A stretch of 64,000 nt of DNA from VRUE01 sp963702575 (GTDB lineage Bacteria > Actinomycetota > Thermoleophilia > Solirubrobacterales > 70-9): the NCBI GenBank assembly GCA_963702575.1, contig CAVPCU010000003.1, positions 124,001 to 188,000 on the forward strand, in the 5' to 3' direction. Both the position numbers and the translations under genes were made by a program. Positions 20,761 through 29,076 of the stretch are shown here, piece by piece. The notes under the pieces are model-generated. The model saw nothing but the letters and a program-made list of their open reading frames with translations. It did not search any database and was not told the DNA's origin. Numbering within the stretch: position 1 is the stretch's first letter; every line of letters starts with the position of its first letter.

Positions 20761-20792
20761 ACCTGGGGCCGGGATTGCTCCCGGCCCCAGGT
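20761..20792 (-). terminator. Strong hairpin, likely intrinsic terminator
   Basis: ACCTGGGGCCGGG-ATTGCT-CCCGGCCCCAGGT, perfect 13-bp arms, 53 bases after the stop of the small secreted protein gene (minus strand). There is no U-run, as is frequent for high-GC actinobacterial terminators, so the call rests on stem strength and place. Confidence 0.55.
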
Positions 20793-20844
20793 AACTGCGG
20801 CTTGACTGCTGACCCTGCAGCCGCGTCTACTTAACGGTTTGGGA

Positions 20845-21486
20845 TCAGACGGTGTCGAATTTGATTCCCGTCTGTTCCGTGAATTTCGAGGTTTTGAACC
20901 CCTTGGTGAGAACGGTTCCGGTGTAGGTGCCGTTTTCACCAGAGGCTCCACAGATGCCGCCACTGGACGTGTATTTGATTTTTTCAACTGTCGCCGTAAC
21001 CAGTATCGCTGCCGTCGCTCCCGAGCCTTCGTTGGTGAAATCTACTGTCGGGGTTCCGGGCGTCTGCGCCGGAACTTTTACGGTGCAGGTTCCGGCCGTC
21101 ACAACGATTTCGTGACCCGCTTCGCACTCGATTGTCGACGTGCCCATTTCGCCTTCGCCTGCGGCGTCGATGATGTAGTTGCAACCTTCGGTGTTGACGG
21201 TCGCGCCAATAAAGCCAAAGGCGGTACACCCGGAGTACGTTGGATGAACTGTCACGGATGATAGTTCGGTGCCTTTGAGTTCACCGCTTTCAAATCGTGC
21301 GGTGGTGCATCTTACGGTACCGCCGTTGGTGGTGAACACATTTTCGGTTTTCTGTTCGCCTTTCAGGAACGTGACCGACGATTCTGATGTGAACCTATGG
21401 GCCGCCTGTGCCGCCGAGGCAGACACCGCGGTGATCGCCAGCACGGCGACCAGGGCCAGCCCGAGGGCCTTGAGGTTGCGAATCAT
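20845..21486 (-). CDS. Small secreted protein, 213 residues
   Basis: Signal peptide MIRNLKALGLALVAVLAITA ... ASAAQAA at residues 1-29. The mature domain is all-beta with five Cys (RCTTARF, SGCTAFG, GCNYIID, IECEAGH, GTCTVKV), reads as a compact secreted beta-sandwich, and ends TGIKFDTV. GC is clearly lower than in neighbours. Alone in its unit, with a TetR-type palindrome 87 bases upstream and a strong hairpin downstream. I recognise no named family; small proteins of this style are frequent in Solirubrobacterales (inference). Confidence 0.75.
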   Translation of the reverse strand: MIRNLKALGLALVAVLAITAVSASAAQAAHRFTSESSVTFLKGEQKTENVFTTNGGTVRCTTARFESGELKGTELSSVTVHPTYSGCTAFGFIGATVNTEGCNYIIDAAGEGEMGTSTIECEAGHEIVVTAGTCTVKVPAQTPGTPTVDFTNEGSGATAAILVTATVEKIKYTSSGGICGASGENGTYTGTVLTKGFKTSKFTEQTGIKFDTV

Positions 21487-21572
21487 CTTGTTTATCCTCC
21501 TGTGTGTGTGGATTGATCGGGGTCCCGGCTTTTCGTCGGGGCCCCGAACTTCGCAATATGAATACCCAGTGA

Positions 21573-21588
21573 TTGACCGACCGGTCAA
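21573..21588. promoter_or_regulatory. TetR-type operator candidate
   Basis: TTGACCG-AC-CGGTCAA, 7-bp arms, about 87 bases upstream of the small secreted protein gene. It resembles the TTGACC...GTCAA half-sites at 34128-34143 next to the TetR gene; both are preceded by GA. Confidence 0.5.
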
Positions 21589-21691
21589 GAACGCAAACCG
21601 AAATTTAGGTTTGACGGTCTTTTTCGGTTGAGGCGATGGACGTCTCTCCTGCAAAGCGCAGGATGTCCGCTTTGCGCGTGTGTGATTCGGC

Positions 21692-21711
21692 AAAAGCCCC
21701 GGAGCCGGGGC
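21692..21711 (-). terminator. Rho-independent terminator after the glycosyltransferase-flippase gene
   Basis: On the minus strand GCCCCGG-CT-CCGGGGC is followed by TTTT, 20 bases after the TAG at 21732-21730: a GC stem plus U-tract in the right place. A further dyad GCAAAGCG...CGCTTTGC lies at 21652-21676. Confidence 0.75.
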
Positions 21712-21729
21712 TGCGCCAGGCTCCGCGGC

Positions 21730-24054
21730 CTACGCGCCGACGCGCTCGCCGCTGGCGTCGCGGCTCGGCGGCTCCGGCTGGAGCCGGACCGGGGACGCCG
21801 AGAGCGCCTGCATCCGCAGATCGCTCCAGGTGAGGCCCTCGCGGACCAGGGCCGGCAGGCCGAGGGCGACGGCGGTGGCGATCTCCACCGCCTGCAGGAT
21901 CACGCCGTAGGCGAGGGCGTCGGCGGTGCCGACGCCGAAGCCGGTGTGCAGGACGCTGATCACCGCGAGCTGGAAGACGCCGATGTTGGAAGGCGTCGCG
22001 GGAACGACCGCGGTGACGTTGACCGCGAAGAGGACCGCGGCGGCGGCGCCGATGCCCGCCTGGTCGCTGAGACCGAGTGCGGCGAGCAGCGCCCAGCAGG
22101 CCGACAGCTGGATCGCCCAGGCGCCGAGCTGGGCCACCGCGGCGAGCGCTCCCCGGCGGGGTTCGCGGAAGACCGCCAGCCCGGCGCGCACCTGGAGCAG
22201 CGCGCGGTGCGTCGCGGCCCCGACGCGGGCGAGGCGGCCGTTGCCGTTGCGGCGCATCAGCGCCGGCCCGAGCAGGACCACGACGAGGAGGACGAGCGGC
22301 ACGAAGCTGAAGGCGAAGAGCCGCTCGGTGCTCGAGTGGAAGAGGTCGGTAGTGGAGACGATGATCGTGCCGAGCAGGATCAGGGCGACGATGTTGAGCA
22401 CGGTCTGGGAGACCAGGGTCCCGAGCAGCACCGGGAAGGTCTCGCGCATGCGGCCGGTACGACGGGCGAGGGTCATCGCCCTCGCCGGCTCGCCGAGCCT
22501 GGCCGGCAGGGTCGCCGACATCAGCACGCCGATCATCGTCGCCGAGGTGACGTCGCGGCGGCGGACCGGGCGGTTCGGCAGGGCGGCGCGCGCGATCCAG
22601 TACCAGGAGGCGGCGCGGAAGAAGAGCGAGGAGGCCATCAGCGCGCAGGCGACCAGCACCCAGGTGAGGTTCGAGCGGACGATGCTGGCGATCACGTTGT
22701 CGACGCCGATCTTCTGCGCGGCGAGCGCCGTCAGCCCGATCCCGAGCGCGCCCGCGACGGCAAGGCCGGCGCGGCGGGCGATGCGGCGGCCATTGCCGCC
22801 GGCGCGGGCCAGCGGCGGGTCGAGCGAGGGCAGGCGCTGCGGCGGTCGCGGCGGTGCGCCGTCGGCGGAGCGGATTCCAGCCCAGAGGGCGACGCGCTCG
22901 CCCACGGTGGCCGGGGCCGGGACCTCGATCGCCCGCTCGTAGACCTCGGTGACGCGATCGGCCACCCGCGGCCAGGCGTAGCGCTGGGCAGTCGCGCGGG
23001 CCGCCTCGCCCATCGCGGCGAGGCGCTGGGGCTCGTGGTGGGCGCGCTGCAGCTCCTCGGCGAGCCGCTGCGGATCGCCGGGCGGGACGAGGACGCCGTC
23101 GATTCCGTCGCTGACGACGTCGCTGTAGCCCGCGATCGCCGAGGCGATCGCGGGGGTGCCGGCGGCGAACGCCTCGGTCAGGACCATGCCGAAGCTCTCG
23201 CCGGCCAGCGAGGGCGCGCAGAGCACGTCGGCCTCGTGCAGCGCCTGCCAGAGGTGGTCTTCGGGGACCCGGCCGCGAGCGTCGATCCACTCCATCGTCC
23301 CCGGGTCGGCGAGGTAGCGCAGCACGTCCTCCCGGCCGACCCCGATCGCTGTCAGGCGGGCGGGGACGTGCTCGACCAGCGCTTCGAAGGCGCTCAACAG
23401 GATCGGCAGGCCCTTGCGCTCCTCCGGCCGGCCGACGAACAGCACTCGCAGCTCCTCGCTGGCCGGCTTCGAGCTGCCCGGGGCGGCGTCGACGTCGACC
23501 CCGTTGGGGACGATCTCGTAATGGCCGCCGTACCAGCGACGGCCGGTCCAAGCGGCCGCCTCCGAGACCGCGATTCGCGCCGAGAGCCGGTTGAGGACCC
23601 GCCTCGCCCCGAAGGCCGAGGCGAGGTGGTTCGGGACCGCCTTGGTCGAGTAGGCGTGGAAGGTGCCGACGACGGGGGCGTCGGAGCCGAGCGCCGCGTT
23701 CCAGCCGACCAGCGGCACGACCGGCTCGTGCACGTGGACGACGTCGAAGCTGCCGCGGCGGAGCTCGCGGCGCGGGGCGAGGACGCCGCCGGCCGGGAAG
23801 GGAGCGAGGTTGGAGACCGCGCCGTTTGCCGAGAACCCCGCGGTGCGTCCCAGCGGCACGACGTACTCGGGAAGCTCGCGCTCCTCCGCCGGCGCGCGGT
23901 GCAGCGCCCGGCTGAGCCGGTCGGGCGGGTCGAAGGGAGCGAGGACGCGGACGTGGTGGCCACGGCCGAGGAACTCCTCGGCCAGCGCCTCGACGTGCCG
24001 GTTCACGCCGCCCTGGTAACTCCAGGAATATGGCGAGACGAGAGCGATTCGCAC
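21730..24054 (-). CDS. GT4 glycosyltransferase fused to a flippase-like membrane domain
   Basis: About 774 residues. Residues 1-390 are a GT-B family 4 glycosyltransferase of the PimA/mannosyltransferase type: RIALVSPYSWSYQGGVNRH at the start, VHVHEPVVPL, and the nucleotide-sugar site AGESFGMVLTEAFAAGTPAI. Residues ~435-750 carry about eight transmembrane segments with the lysylphosphatidylglycerol synthetase/AglD flippase pattern (TLPARLGEPARAM, VVPATPSNIGVFQ). One chain could glycosylate a lipid and move it. GTG 24054 is chosen to match the family start; TTG 24063 is also possible. Same strand as the next gene upstream; terminator at 21692-21711. Confidence 0.88.
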   Translation of the reverse strand: MRIALVSPYSWSYQGGVNRHVEALAEEFLGRGHHVRVLAPFDPPDRLSRALHRAPAEERELPEYVVPLGRTAGFSANGAVSNLAPFPAGGVLAPRRELRRGSFDVVHVHEPVVPLVGWNAALGSDAPVVGTFHAYSTKAVPNHLASAFGARRVLNRLSARIAVSEAAAWTGRRWYGGHYEIVPNGVDVDAAPGSSKPASEELRVLFVGRPEERKGLPILLSAFEALVEHVPARLTAIGVGREDVLRYLADPGTMEWIDARGRVPEDHLWQALHEADVLCAPSLAGESFGMVLTEAFAAGTPAIASAIAGYSDVVSDGIDGVLVPPGDPQRLAEELQRAHHEPQRLAAMGEAARATAQRYAWPRVADRVTEVYERAIEVPAPATVGERVALWAGIRSADGAPPRPPQRLPSLDPPLARAGGNGRRIARRAGLAVAGALGIGLTALAAQKIGVDNVIASIVRSNLTWVLVACALMASSLFFRAASWYWIARAALPNRPVRRRDVTSATMIGVLMSATLPARLGEPARAMTLARRTGRMRETFPVLLGTLVSQTVLNIVALILLGTIIVSTTDLFHSSTERLFAFSFVPLVLLVVVLLGPALMRRNGNGRLARVGAATHRALLQVRAGLAVFREPRRGALAAVAQLGAWAIQLSACWALLAALGLSDQAGIGAAAAVLFAVNVTAVVPATPSNIGVFQLAVISVLHTGFGVGTADALAYGVILQAVEIATAVALGLPALVREGLTWSDLRMQALSASPVRLQPEPPSRDASGERVGA

Positions 24055-24084
24055 GAGTGTCAAAGCCTAGACGATGCCCCGGCC

Positions 24085-26139
24085 TCAGCCAGAACGAGCC
24101 TGTGCCCAGGCGTAAGCGGTGAAGACGAGGAGGTAGGCGGTGCCGATCTCCAGCAGGAGGGCTCCGGAGTCGTTGGCCAGCGTGCCGGCAACGGTTGCGG
24201 CGACGGCGCCGATCAAGCCGGCTCGCATTGCCGGAAAGCCGCGCAACCAGGCCACGAGCCGGTCGTGGCGGGCGACCGCCAGCGCGGCAGCGGCGAGGAT
24301 CAGCGGCATGAAGACGAAGACGATCGGGCGGGTGAAGCTGTGGGCGGAGAGCTGCAGGCGGCGCTGGGCGACGTCGCCGAGGTCGTGCAGCCCGCCGGCG
24401 TCGAGCACCGAGCGCGTCAGGTGGGCGTTTGCGCCGCTGAGCAGGTCGGCGAGGGCGAGGAGAGCGACCGCGGCGACGGGCACGGCGAGGACGAGCAGCG
24501 CCGTGCGCCGCCGTCGCGCGGCGATCGTCGCCGCGGCGACGGCGGAGCCGAACGGCAGCACGATCGCCGCGCCGACGTCGGCACCGAACCGCCCCGCGGC
24601 GAAGATGGCGGCGAAGCCGATCCCAACCGCCAGGAAGATCGCCGCCGTCCGCCGTTTGCTGCTTTTTCCCCACTCCGGTGGGGGAAAGGCGGACAGCGCC
24701 GCGCCGGTGCCGGCGACGACGAGGACGCCGAGGAGCGCCTCGAGCTCGTTGCCGATGCCGTAGAAGCGCACCCCGAGGCCGGGGTTGGGCCCGAGCAGCG
24801 AGAGCGAGGTGAGCGGCGAGCCGGCGATCATGTCGACCGCGTAGGCGAGCACGGTGACCGCCGCGGCGACGGCGAGCGCGCGGTAGCCGCGAAACAGGGC
24901 GAGGGTGGCCAGCGCGAGCAGCGGTGCGGAGACGGCTACGAGCGCCTGTTCGACGCCCTGGCTCGGCTCGAGCGCAGCGCCGAGCAGCAGCACCGCCGGC
25001 AGGTAGACGATGCTCAGCCCGGCCAGCTCGACGGCGGGGCGCGCGGCGCGATCGCGCCCGAACAGAACCGCCAGGCCCAGCAGCCCCAGCCAGACCGCCA
25101 GCGCCAGCCCGATCACCGGGCCGCGCCGTCCGGAGATCACCGCCATCCGCTCGCCGAGCGATTCGACCGCCGACGGGTCGACCGAGCCCTCGGCCCGGAT
25201 CGGCTCCCCCGACATCTGCGAGGGCACGGCGATCCCCAGCCACCGCAGGATCGTCGGCGCGACGTCGGTCGAGAGCACGTAGCCGTCGGTGCGGGTGCTG
25301 TCCGAGGTGAGATTCCCGTCGAAGCCGCGGCCGGCGATGCCGACGGCCAGCGCCCGGTCGTGGGCCGGCGGTGGGCGCTCGATCGCGATCAGCAGGTCGT
25401 TGGCGTGCTGGTTCCTGGCCAGGGACGAAAGGTCGCGCAGGGACGAACTGCGAACTTCGAAAGCCTTGGTGTTGGCGGGGTGCGGGTGGGGGTGTCGGCG
25501 GGGGTCTCCACTTAACTTTTTCGCGAGGTCGCGGCCTACGGCCGCGTCCTTGTAACGCGAAAAAGTACAAGACGTTCCGACCCCCGCCGACACCCCCACC
25601 CCCGCCGCGATCAAGCTCGAGGTCAGCAACCCCGGGACGATTTCGGCGGGAGCGGATTCAGCGCGTTCGTCCACAGCTCTCCACCAGCTCAGGCCACAGC
25701 CGTCTTCGGCGGGAAGCTTCGAGTCGTAGAGCGAGTCGAAGACCCGGTTCCCTTGGGTGATATCGAGGTAGGTCTGCTCAGCCGGCACCGAGCCCAAGCC
25801 AGCTGAAAGCAAGCCCGGCGACAGCCCAACCCGAGCAAGCTGCCTAACCGTGGTGCCACGCGGCAGCAGGGCAAGCGTGACGCTTGCAGCTGGGAGCTCC
25901 ACGGGGCGCGACGAGCCCGAGTTGGCAGCCCGAGACGAGCCCGAGCTTTGAGCCCTTTCGGAGCTTGCCAGCGGGGTTCGGGTAGGGGGTGGAGCGTCTT
26001 GTACTTTTTCGGCAGCCGAATCTCGGACGGCGGCAGACGCCTCACCGAAAAAGTTAAGCGGAACCCCCTGCCCGAACCCCGCCCCAACTCCTAGAGAGCC
26101 AAGCACCAGCGCTATCGTGACCCCGATGGCCGACCGCAC
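24085..26139 (-). CDS. Polytopic membrane protein carrying three in-frame palindromic insertions
   Basis: About 684 residues. After an N-terminal membrane segment (GVTIALVLGSLGVGAGFG) comes an extracytoplasmic region resembling an alkaline-phosphatase-like fold remnant (TYLDITQGNRVFDSLYDSKL; TDVAPTILRWLGI), then about ten transmembrane helices. I do not know its function. Three stretches coincide with repeat DNA: ~19-57 (PLNFFGEASAAVRDS, family I), ~177-222 (FSRYKDAAVGRDLAKKL, family I, opposite orientation) and ~485-494 (PPPEWGKSSK, family III). None breaks the frame. GTG 26139 overlaps the divergent hemQ start by 14 bases; GTG 26106 would avoid it but shorten the membrane segment. Probably co-transcribed with the glycosyltransferase-flippase gene 30 bases downstream. 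Confidence 0.75.
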   Translation of the reverse strand: MRSAIGVTIALVLGSLGVGAGFGQGVPLNFFGEASAAVRDSAAEKVQDAPPPTRTPLASSERAQSSGSSRAANSGSSRPVELPAASVTLALLPRGTTVRQLARVGLSPGLLSAGLGSVPAEQTYLDITQGNRVFDSLYDSKLPAEDGCGLSWWRAVDERAESAPAEIVPGLLTSSLIAAGVGVSAGVGTSCTFSRYKDAAVGRDLAKKLSGDPRRHPHPHPANTKAFEVRSSSLRDLSSLARNQHANDLLIAIERPPPAHDRALAVGIAGRGFDGNLTSDSTRTDGYVLSTDVAPTILRWLGIAVPSQMSGEPIRAEGSVDPSAVESLGERMAVISGRRGPVIGLALAVWLGLLGLAVLFGRDRAARPAVELAGLSIVYLPAVLLLGAALEPSQGVEQALVAVSAPLLALATLALFRGYRALAVAAAVTVLAYAVDMIAGSPLTSLSLLGPNPGLGVRFYGIGNELEALLGVLVVAGTGAALSAFPPPEWGKSSKRRTAAIFLAVGIGFAAIFAAGRFGADVGAAIVLPFGSAVAAATIAARRRRTALLVLAVPVAAVALLALADLLSGANAHLTRSVLDAGGLHDLGDVAQRRLQLSAHSFTRPIVFVFMPLILAAAALAVARHDRLVAWLRGFPAMRAGLIGAVAATVAGTLANDSGALLLEIGTAYLLVFTAYAWAQARSG
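24662..24688. repeat. Short palindrome, family III, copy 1 (inside a coding region)
   Basis: TTTTTCCCCAC-TCCG-GTGGGGGAAAG, preceded by TTGCTGC. The same TTGCTGC plus TTTTCCCCAC...GTGGGG layout occurs at 45810-45841. Here it lies in frame in the membrane-protein gene and encodes PPPEWGKSS on the minus strand. Confidence 0.6.
25473..25610. repeat. Palindromic element, family I, copy 3 (inside a coding region)
   Basis: Outer arms GGTGGGGGTGTCGGCGGGGGT (left, with one interruption) and its complement pair over about 33 bp. Inside are CTTAACTTTTTCGCG / CGCGAAAAAGTACAAG and a perfect inner stem GCGGCC-TAC-GGCCGC, so three nested stems. In minus-strand orientation the core is GGAACGTCTTGTACTTTTTC ... 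AAAAAGTTAAGTGGA. The frame of the membrane-protein gene passes through without a stop. Confidence 0.9.
25970..26084. repeat. Palindromic element, family I, copy 4 (inside a coding region)
   Basis: Outer arms GCGGGGTTCGGGTAGGGGG and complement CCCCCTGCCCGAACCCCGCC flank GGAGCGTCTTGTACTTTTTC ... CCGAAAAAGTTAAGCGGAAC, with TCGGACGGC in the middle as in copy 2. It is inverted relative to copy 3, 360 bases away in the same gene, and is also read through in frame. Confidence 0.9.
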
Positions 26140-26827
26140 GTTCGCCAAGTTCACGTTTTTCAAGATCGACCCTGAGTGGCGTCGTCGGGACCCGGATCTG
26201 CGGGCCGTCGACAAGCAGGAGTTCCTCGCCGCCTGCGAGGACTTCGCCCTCGACCGCTCGCTGCGCGCCTACTCAACCATAGGCACGCGCGGCGACGTCG
26301 ACCTGGTCATCCTCTCCCAGAGCCCCAGCCTCGACGACCTGCACACCTTCCACGTCGTCCTCGGCCAGAGCGGCCTGGCGAAGTGGGCCGAGACGCCCCA
26401 CTCGTTCCTCTCGATGACCAAACGCTCGCCCTACTCCGAGGAGCGGGCGCGGCCGGAGATCTGCGTCTCGGAGCGCAAGTACCTCTTCCTCTACCCGATG
26501 GTCAAGCAGCGCCGCTGGTACGGGCTGCCGGCCGAGGAGCGCCAGCGGATCATGAAGAGCCACATCGAGGTCGGCCGCCGCTACCCGGAGATCACGATCA
26601 ACACCTCCTACTCCTTCGGCCTCGACGACCAGGAGTTCGTCGTCGCCTTCGAGGGCGACGACCCGGGCATGTTCCTCGACCTGGTCAACGAGCTGCGACC
26701 GACCGAGTCGAGCGCCTACACCGAGCGCGAGACGCCGATCTTCACCTGCGTGGCGATGTCGGTGCGGCGCGCGCTCGACGCGCTCGACGGAGCGCCTAGC
26801 GCCGCCGCGGCCTTTACCGGTACCTAG
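26126..26827 (+). CDS. hemQ: Coproheme decarboxylase, chlorite-dismutase family
   Basis: Converts coproheme III to heme b at the end of the coproporphyrin-dependent pathway of Gram-positive bacteria. 233 residues, start MADRTFAKFTFFKIDPEWR. Family features are the haem-binding region (PMVKQRRWYGLPAEERQRIM) and TSYSFGLDDQEFVVAFEGD. ATG 26126 is chosen over 26117 for the usual short N-terminus. Divergent from the membrane-protein gene with overlapping starts, followed after 25 bases by the PAS-zinc protein; a dyad sits in that gap. Confidence 0.92.
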   Translation: MADRTFAKFTFFKIDPEWRRRDPDLRAVDKQEFLAACEDFALDRSLRAYSTIGTRGDVDLVILSQSPSLDDLHTFHVVLGQSGLAKWAETPHSFLSMTKRSPYSEERARPEICVSERKYLFLYPMVKQRRWYGLPAEERQRIMKSHIEVGRRYPEITINTSYSFGLDDQEFVVAFEGDDPGMFLDLVNELRPTESSAYTERETPIFTCVAMSVRRALDALDGAPSAAAAFTGT

Positions 26828-26829
26828 AT

Positions 26830-26848
26830 GTAGCCGATAATCGGTTAC
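26830..26848. promoter_or_regulatory. Dyad GTAGCCGATAATCGGTTAC between hemQ and the PAS-zinc gene
   Basis: CCGAT-A-ATCGG with outer GTA/TAC matches gives an 18-of-19-base palindrome directly before the GTG at 26853. AT-rich for this genome. It looks like a repressor or redox/iron regulator site rather than a terminator, since no T-run follows. Confidence 0.55.
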
Positions 26849-26852
26849 ATAG

Positions 26853-27392
26853 GTGACCGTCCAATCCCTCAGCTACGCGATCGACGACCAGGACCGGCTG
26901 ATCAAAGTCGACGAGGGCTACTACCGCTTCGCCGAGGAGAACGGCTGGGAGGAGGCCGGTAGCAGCCTCGGCCGCTCGCTCTGGGACTTCGTCGCCGGCA
27001 ACGACGTGCGCAAGCTGCAGCGGATGCTGCTGCGCCGTGTCCGCGACGAGGTGCGCGACATCGAGCTGCCCTTCCGCTGCGACGGGCCCGACTTCCGCCG
27101 CGAGATGGACATCCGCATCGTCGCCGACCGCAGCGGCCGGGTGGTGATGTTCTCCGCCCGCCTGCGCTCCGAAGAGGCCCGCGCCGAGCCGCAGCCGATC
27201 CTCGACCCCCGCGCCCCGCGCGGCGAGGACTTCCTCACGATGTGCGCCTGGTGCGATCGCTTCCTGGTCGAGGGCGAGTGGGTCGAGGTCGAGGAGGCGG
27301 CAAAGCGGCTGGAGCTGTTCCGCCGCAGCGAGCTGCCGGCGCTCGACCACGGGATCTGTCCCGAGTGCGGTGGCACCCTGCTCGCGGCATAG
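26853..27392 (+). CDS. PAS-like sensor protein with four-cysteine zinc site
   Basis: 179 residues. Residues ~5-105 resemble a PAS domain (DRLIKVDEGYYRFAEENGW, then LWDFVAGNDVRKLQRMLLRR). The C-terminus has C131/C134 in CAWCDRF and C169/C172 in CPECGG, a probable zinc ribbon or Fe-S ligand set. GTG 26853 gives VTVQSLSYAIDDQ. Placed between hemQ and the ferredoxin reductase, it may sense redox state or haem; that role is inferred from context only. Confidence 0.7.
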   Translation: MTVQSLSYAIDDQDRLIKVDEGYYRFAEENGWEEAGSSLGRSLWDFVAGNDVRKLQRMLLRRVRDEVRDIELPFRCDGPDFRREMDIRIVADRSGRVVMFSARLRSEEARAEPQPILDPRAPRGEDFLTMCAWCDRFLVEGEWVEVEEAAKRLELFRRSELPALDHGICPECGGTLLAA

Positions 27393-27417
27393 CCCGTTCC
27401 CTATCCTTGCCCGTCCC

Positions 27418-28821
27418 ATGAGCCAGATCGGAACCGAAGAACATCCCCTGCGCGTCGCCATCGTCGGTGCCGGCCCCTCCGGCTTCTACGCCGCCGAGCA
27501 CATCCTCAAAGACGGCGACCTTCACGCCCAGGTCGACCTCTTCGACCGCCTCCCCACCCCCTTCGGCCTGGTCCGCGGCGGCGTCGCCCCCGACCACCCG
27601 AAGATCAAGTCGGTGATCCGCGTCTACGAGAAGACCGCGGCGCGCGATGGCTTCCGCTTCTTCGGCAACGTCAAGGTCGGCCACGACATCGAGGTCGAGG
27701 ATCTCGAGCGGCTCTACCACGCGATCGTCTTCACCGTCGGCTGCGAGACCGACCGCCAGCTCGGCATCCCCGGCGAGCATATGCGCGGCAGCCACGCGGC
27801 CACCGCCTTCGTCGGCTGGTACAACGCCCACCCCGACTACGCCGGGGAGGAGTTCGACCTCTCCTGCGAGCGCGTGGTGGTGATCGGCAACGGCAACGTC
27901 GCGATGGACGTCGCCCGGATGCTCGCGCTGACCGACCACGAGCTGCGTCAGACCGACACCGCCGACCACGCGATCGAGCTGCTCGACGCCAGCGCGATCC
28001 GCGAGATCGTCGTGCTCGGCCGTCGCGGCCCGGCGCAGGCGGCCTTCACCAACCCCGAGGTCAGGGAGCTGGGCGAGATGGAGGACGCCGACGTGATCGT
28101 CGACCCCGCCGACGTCGAGCTCGACCCCGCCAGCCGCGCCTTCCTCGAATCTGAGGAGGCCGACAAGACGACTCGGGTCAACGTCGAGACGGTGACCGAG
28201 TTCTCCCGGCGCGAGCCGGGCGGCAAGCAGAGGCGGATCGTCCTGCGATTCCTCGCCTCTCCGGTCGAGATCCTCGGCGACGGCAAGGTCGAGAGCATCG
28301 TCGTCGGCCGCAACGAGCTGGTCGATGAGGGGGGCGCGCTGCGCGCTCGCGACACCGGCGAGCGCGAAGAGCTCGAGTGCGGGCTGGTGCTGCGCTCGGT
28401 CGGCTACACCGGCGTGCCGATCGAGGGCGTCCCGTTCGACGAGAAGCGCGGCCTGATCCTCAACGAGGGCGGCCGCGTGCTCGACTCCCACGACTCGGGC
28501 CACAAGGTCGGCCACTACACCGCCGGCTGGATCAAGCGCGGCCCCTCGGGCGTGATCGGCACCAACAAGAAAGACGCCCTGGAGACGGTCCAGCACCTCT
28601 TCGCCGACGTCGCCGAGGGAGCGCTGCTGGAGCCGGAGGCCCCCGACCCGGTAGCGGTCGAGAGCCTGCTCGCCGAGCGCGGCGTGCGCTACGTCAGCTT
28701 CGAGGACTGGCAGGCGATCGACCAGGCCGAGGTCGGCCGCGGCGAGCCGCACGGCCGCCCCCGGGTCAAGTTCGTCCGCGTCGAGGAGATGCTCGAGACG
28801 CTGGGCGAGAGGGTTTCTTAG
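27418..28821 (+). CDS. fprA: Ferredoxin/adrenodoxin-NADP+ reductase (FprA type)
   Basis: 467-residue FAD and NADP-binding flavoprotein moving electrons between NADPH and ferredoxin. FAD motif VAIVGAGPSGFYAAEH at ~12, PTPFGLVRGGVAPDHPKIK (family signature), NADP motif VVIGNGNVAMDVARML, and the C-terminal KRGPSGVIGTNKKDA. Start ATG 27418. It heads a run with bolA and glutaredoxin genes on the same strand, consistent with supplying electrons for Fe-S cluster or haem chemistry. Confidence 0.92.
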   Translation: MSQIGTEEHPLRVAIVGAGPSGFYAAEHILKDGDLHAQVDLFDRLPTPFGLVRGGVAPDHPKIKSVIRVYEKTAARDGFRFFGNVKVGHDIEVEDLERLYHAIVFTVGCETDRQLGIPGEHMRGSHAATAFVGWYNAHPDYAGEEFDLSCERVVVIGNGNVAMDVARMLALTDHELRQTDTADHAIELLDASAIREIVVLGRRGPAQAAFTNPEVRELGEMEDADVIVDPADVELDPASRAFLESEEADKTTRVNVETVTEFSRREPGGKQRRIVLRFLASPVEILGDGKVESIVVGRNELVDEGGALRARDTGEREELECGLVLRSVGYTGVPIEGVPFDEKRGLILNEGGRVLDSHDSGHKVGHYTAGWIKRGPSGVIGTNKKDALETVQHLFADVAEGALLEPEAPDPVAVESLLAERGVRYVSFEDWQAIDQAEVGRGEPHGRPRVKFVRVEEMLETLGERVS

Positions 28822-28826
28822 CGCCG

Positions 28827-29063
28827 ATGGCCGCCGACCTGGGCGAGCTGAAGGCGCTGATCGAGGCGGCTCTGCCGGGCGCCAGGGTCGAGATGAGCGA
28901 CGAAACCGGCGACGGCAACCACCTGCGGGCCGAGGTGATCGCGCCGCAGTTCGCCGGCCTCTCGCGCCTCGACCAGCACCGCCTGGTCAGGGCGGCGGTC
29001 AAGGAGCGCTTCGAGGACGGGCAGATCCACGCGCTCTCGATCAAGACCGAGGCGGCGGGGTAG
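28827..29063 (+). CDS. BolA-family protein
   Basis: 78 residues, with the BolA fold signature around HLRAEVIAPQFAGLSRLDQHRLV and a C-terminal IHALSIKT. BolA proteins bind monothiol glutaredoxins and hold a [2Fe-2S] cluster with them; the next gene is exactly such a glutaredoxin, 13 bases downstream. Start ATG 28827, 5 bases after the fprA stop. Confidence 0.88.
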   Translation: MAADLGELKALIEAALPGARVEMSDETGDGNHLRAEVIAPQFAGLSRLDQHRLVRAAVKERFEDGQIHALSIKTEAAG

Positions 29064-29076
29064 CTACCCTGTGGCG

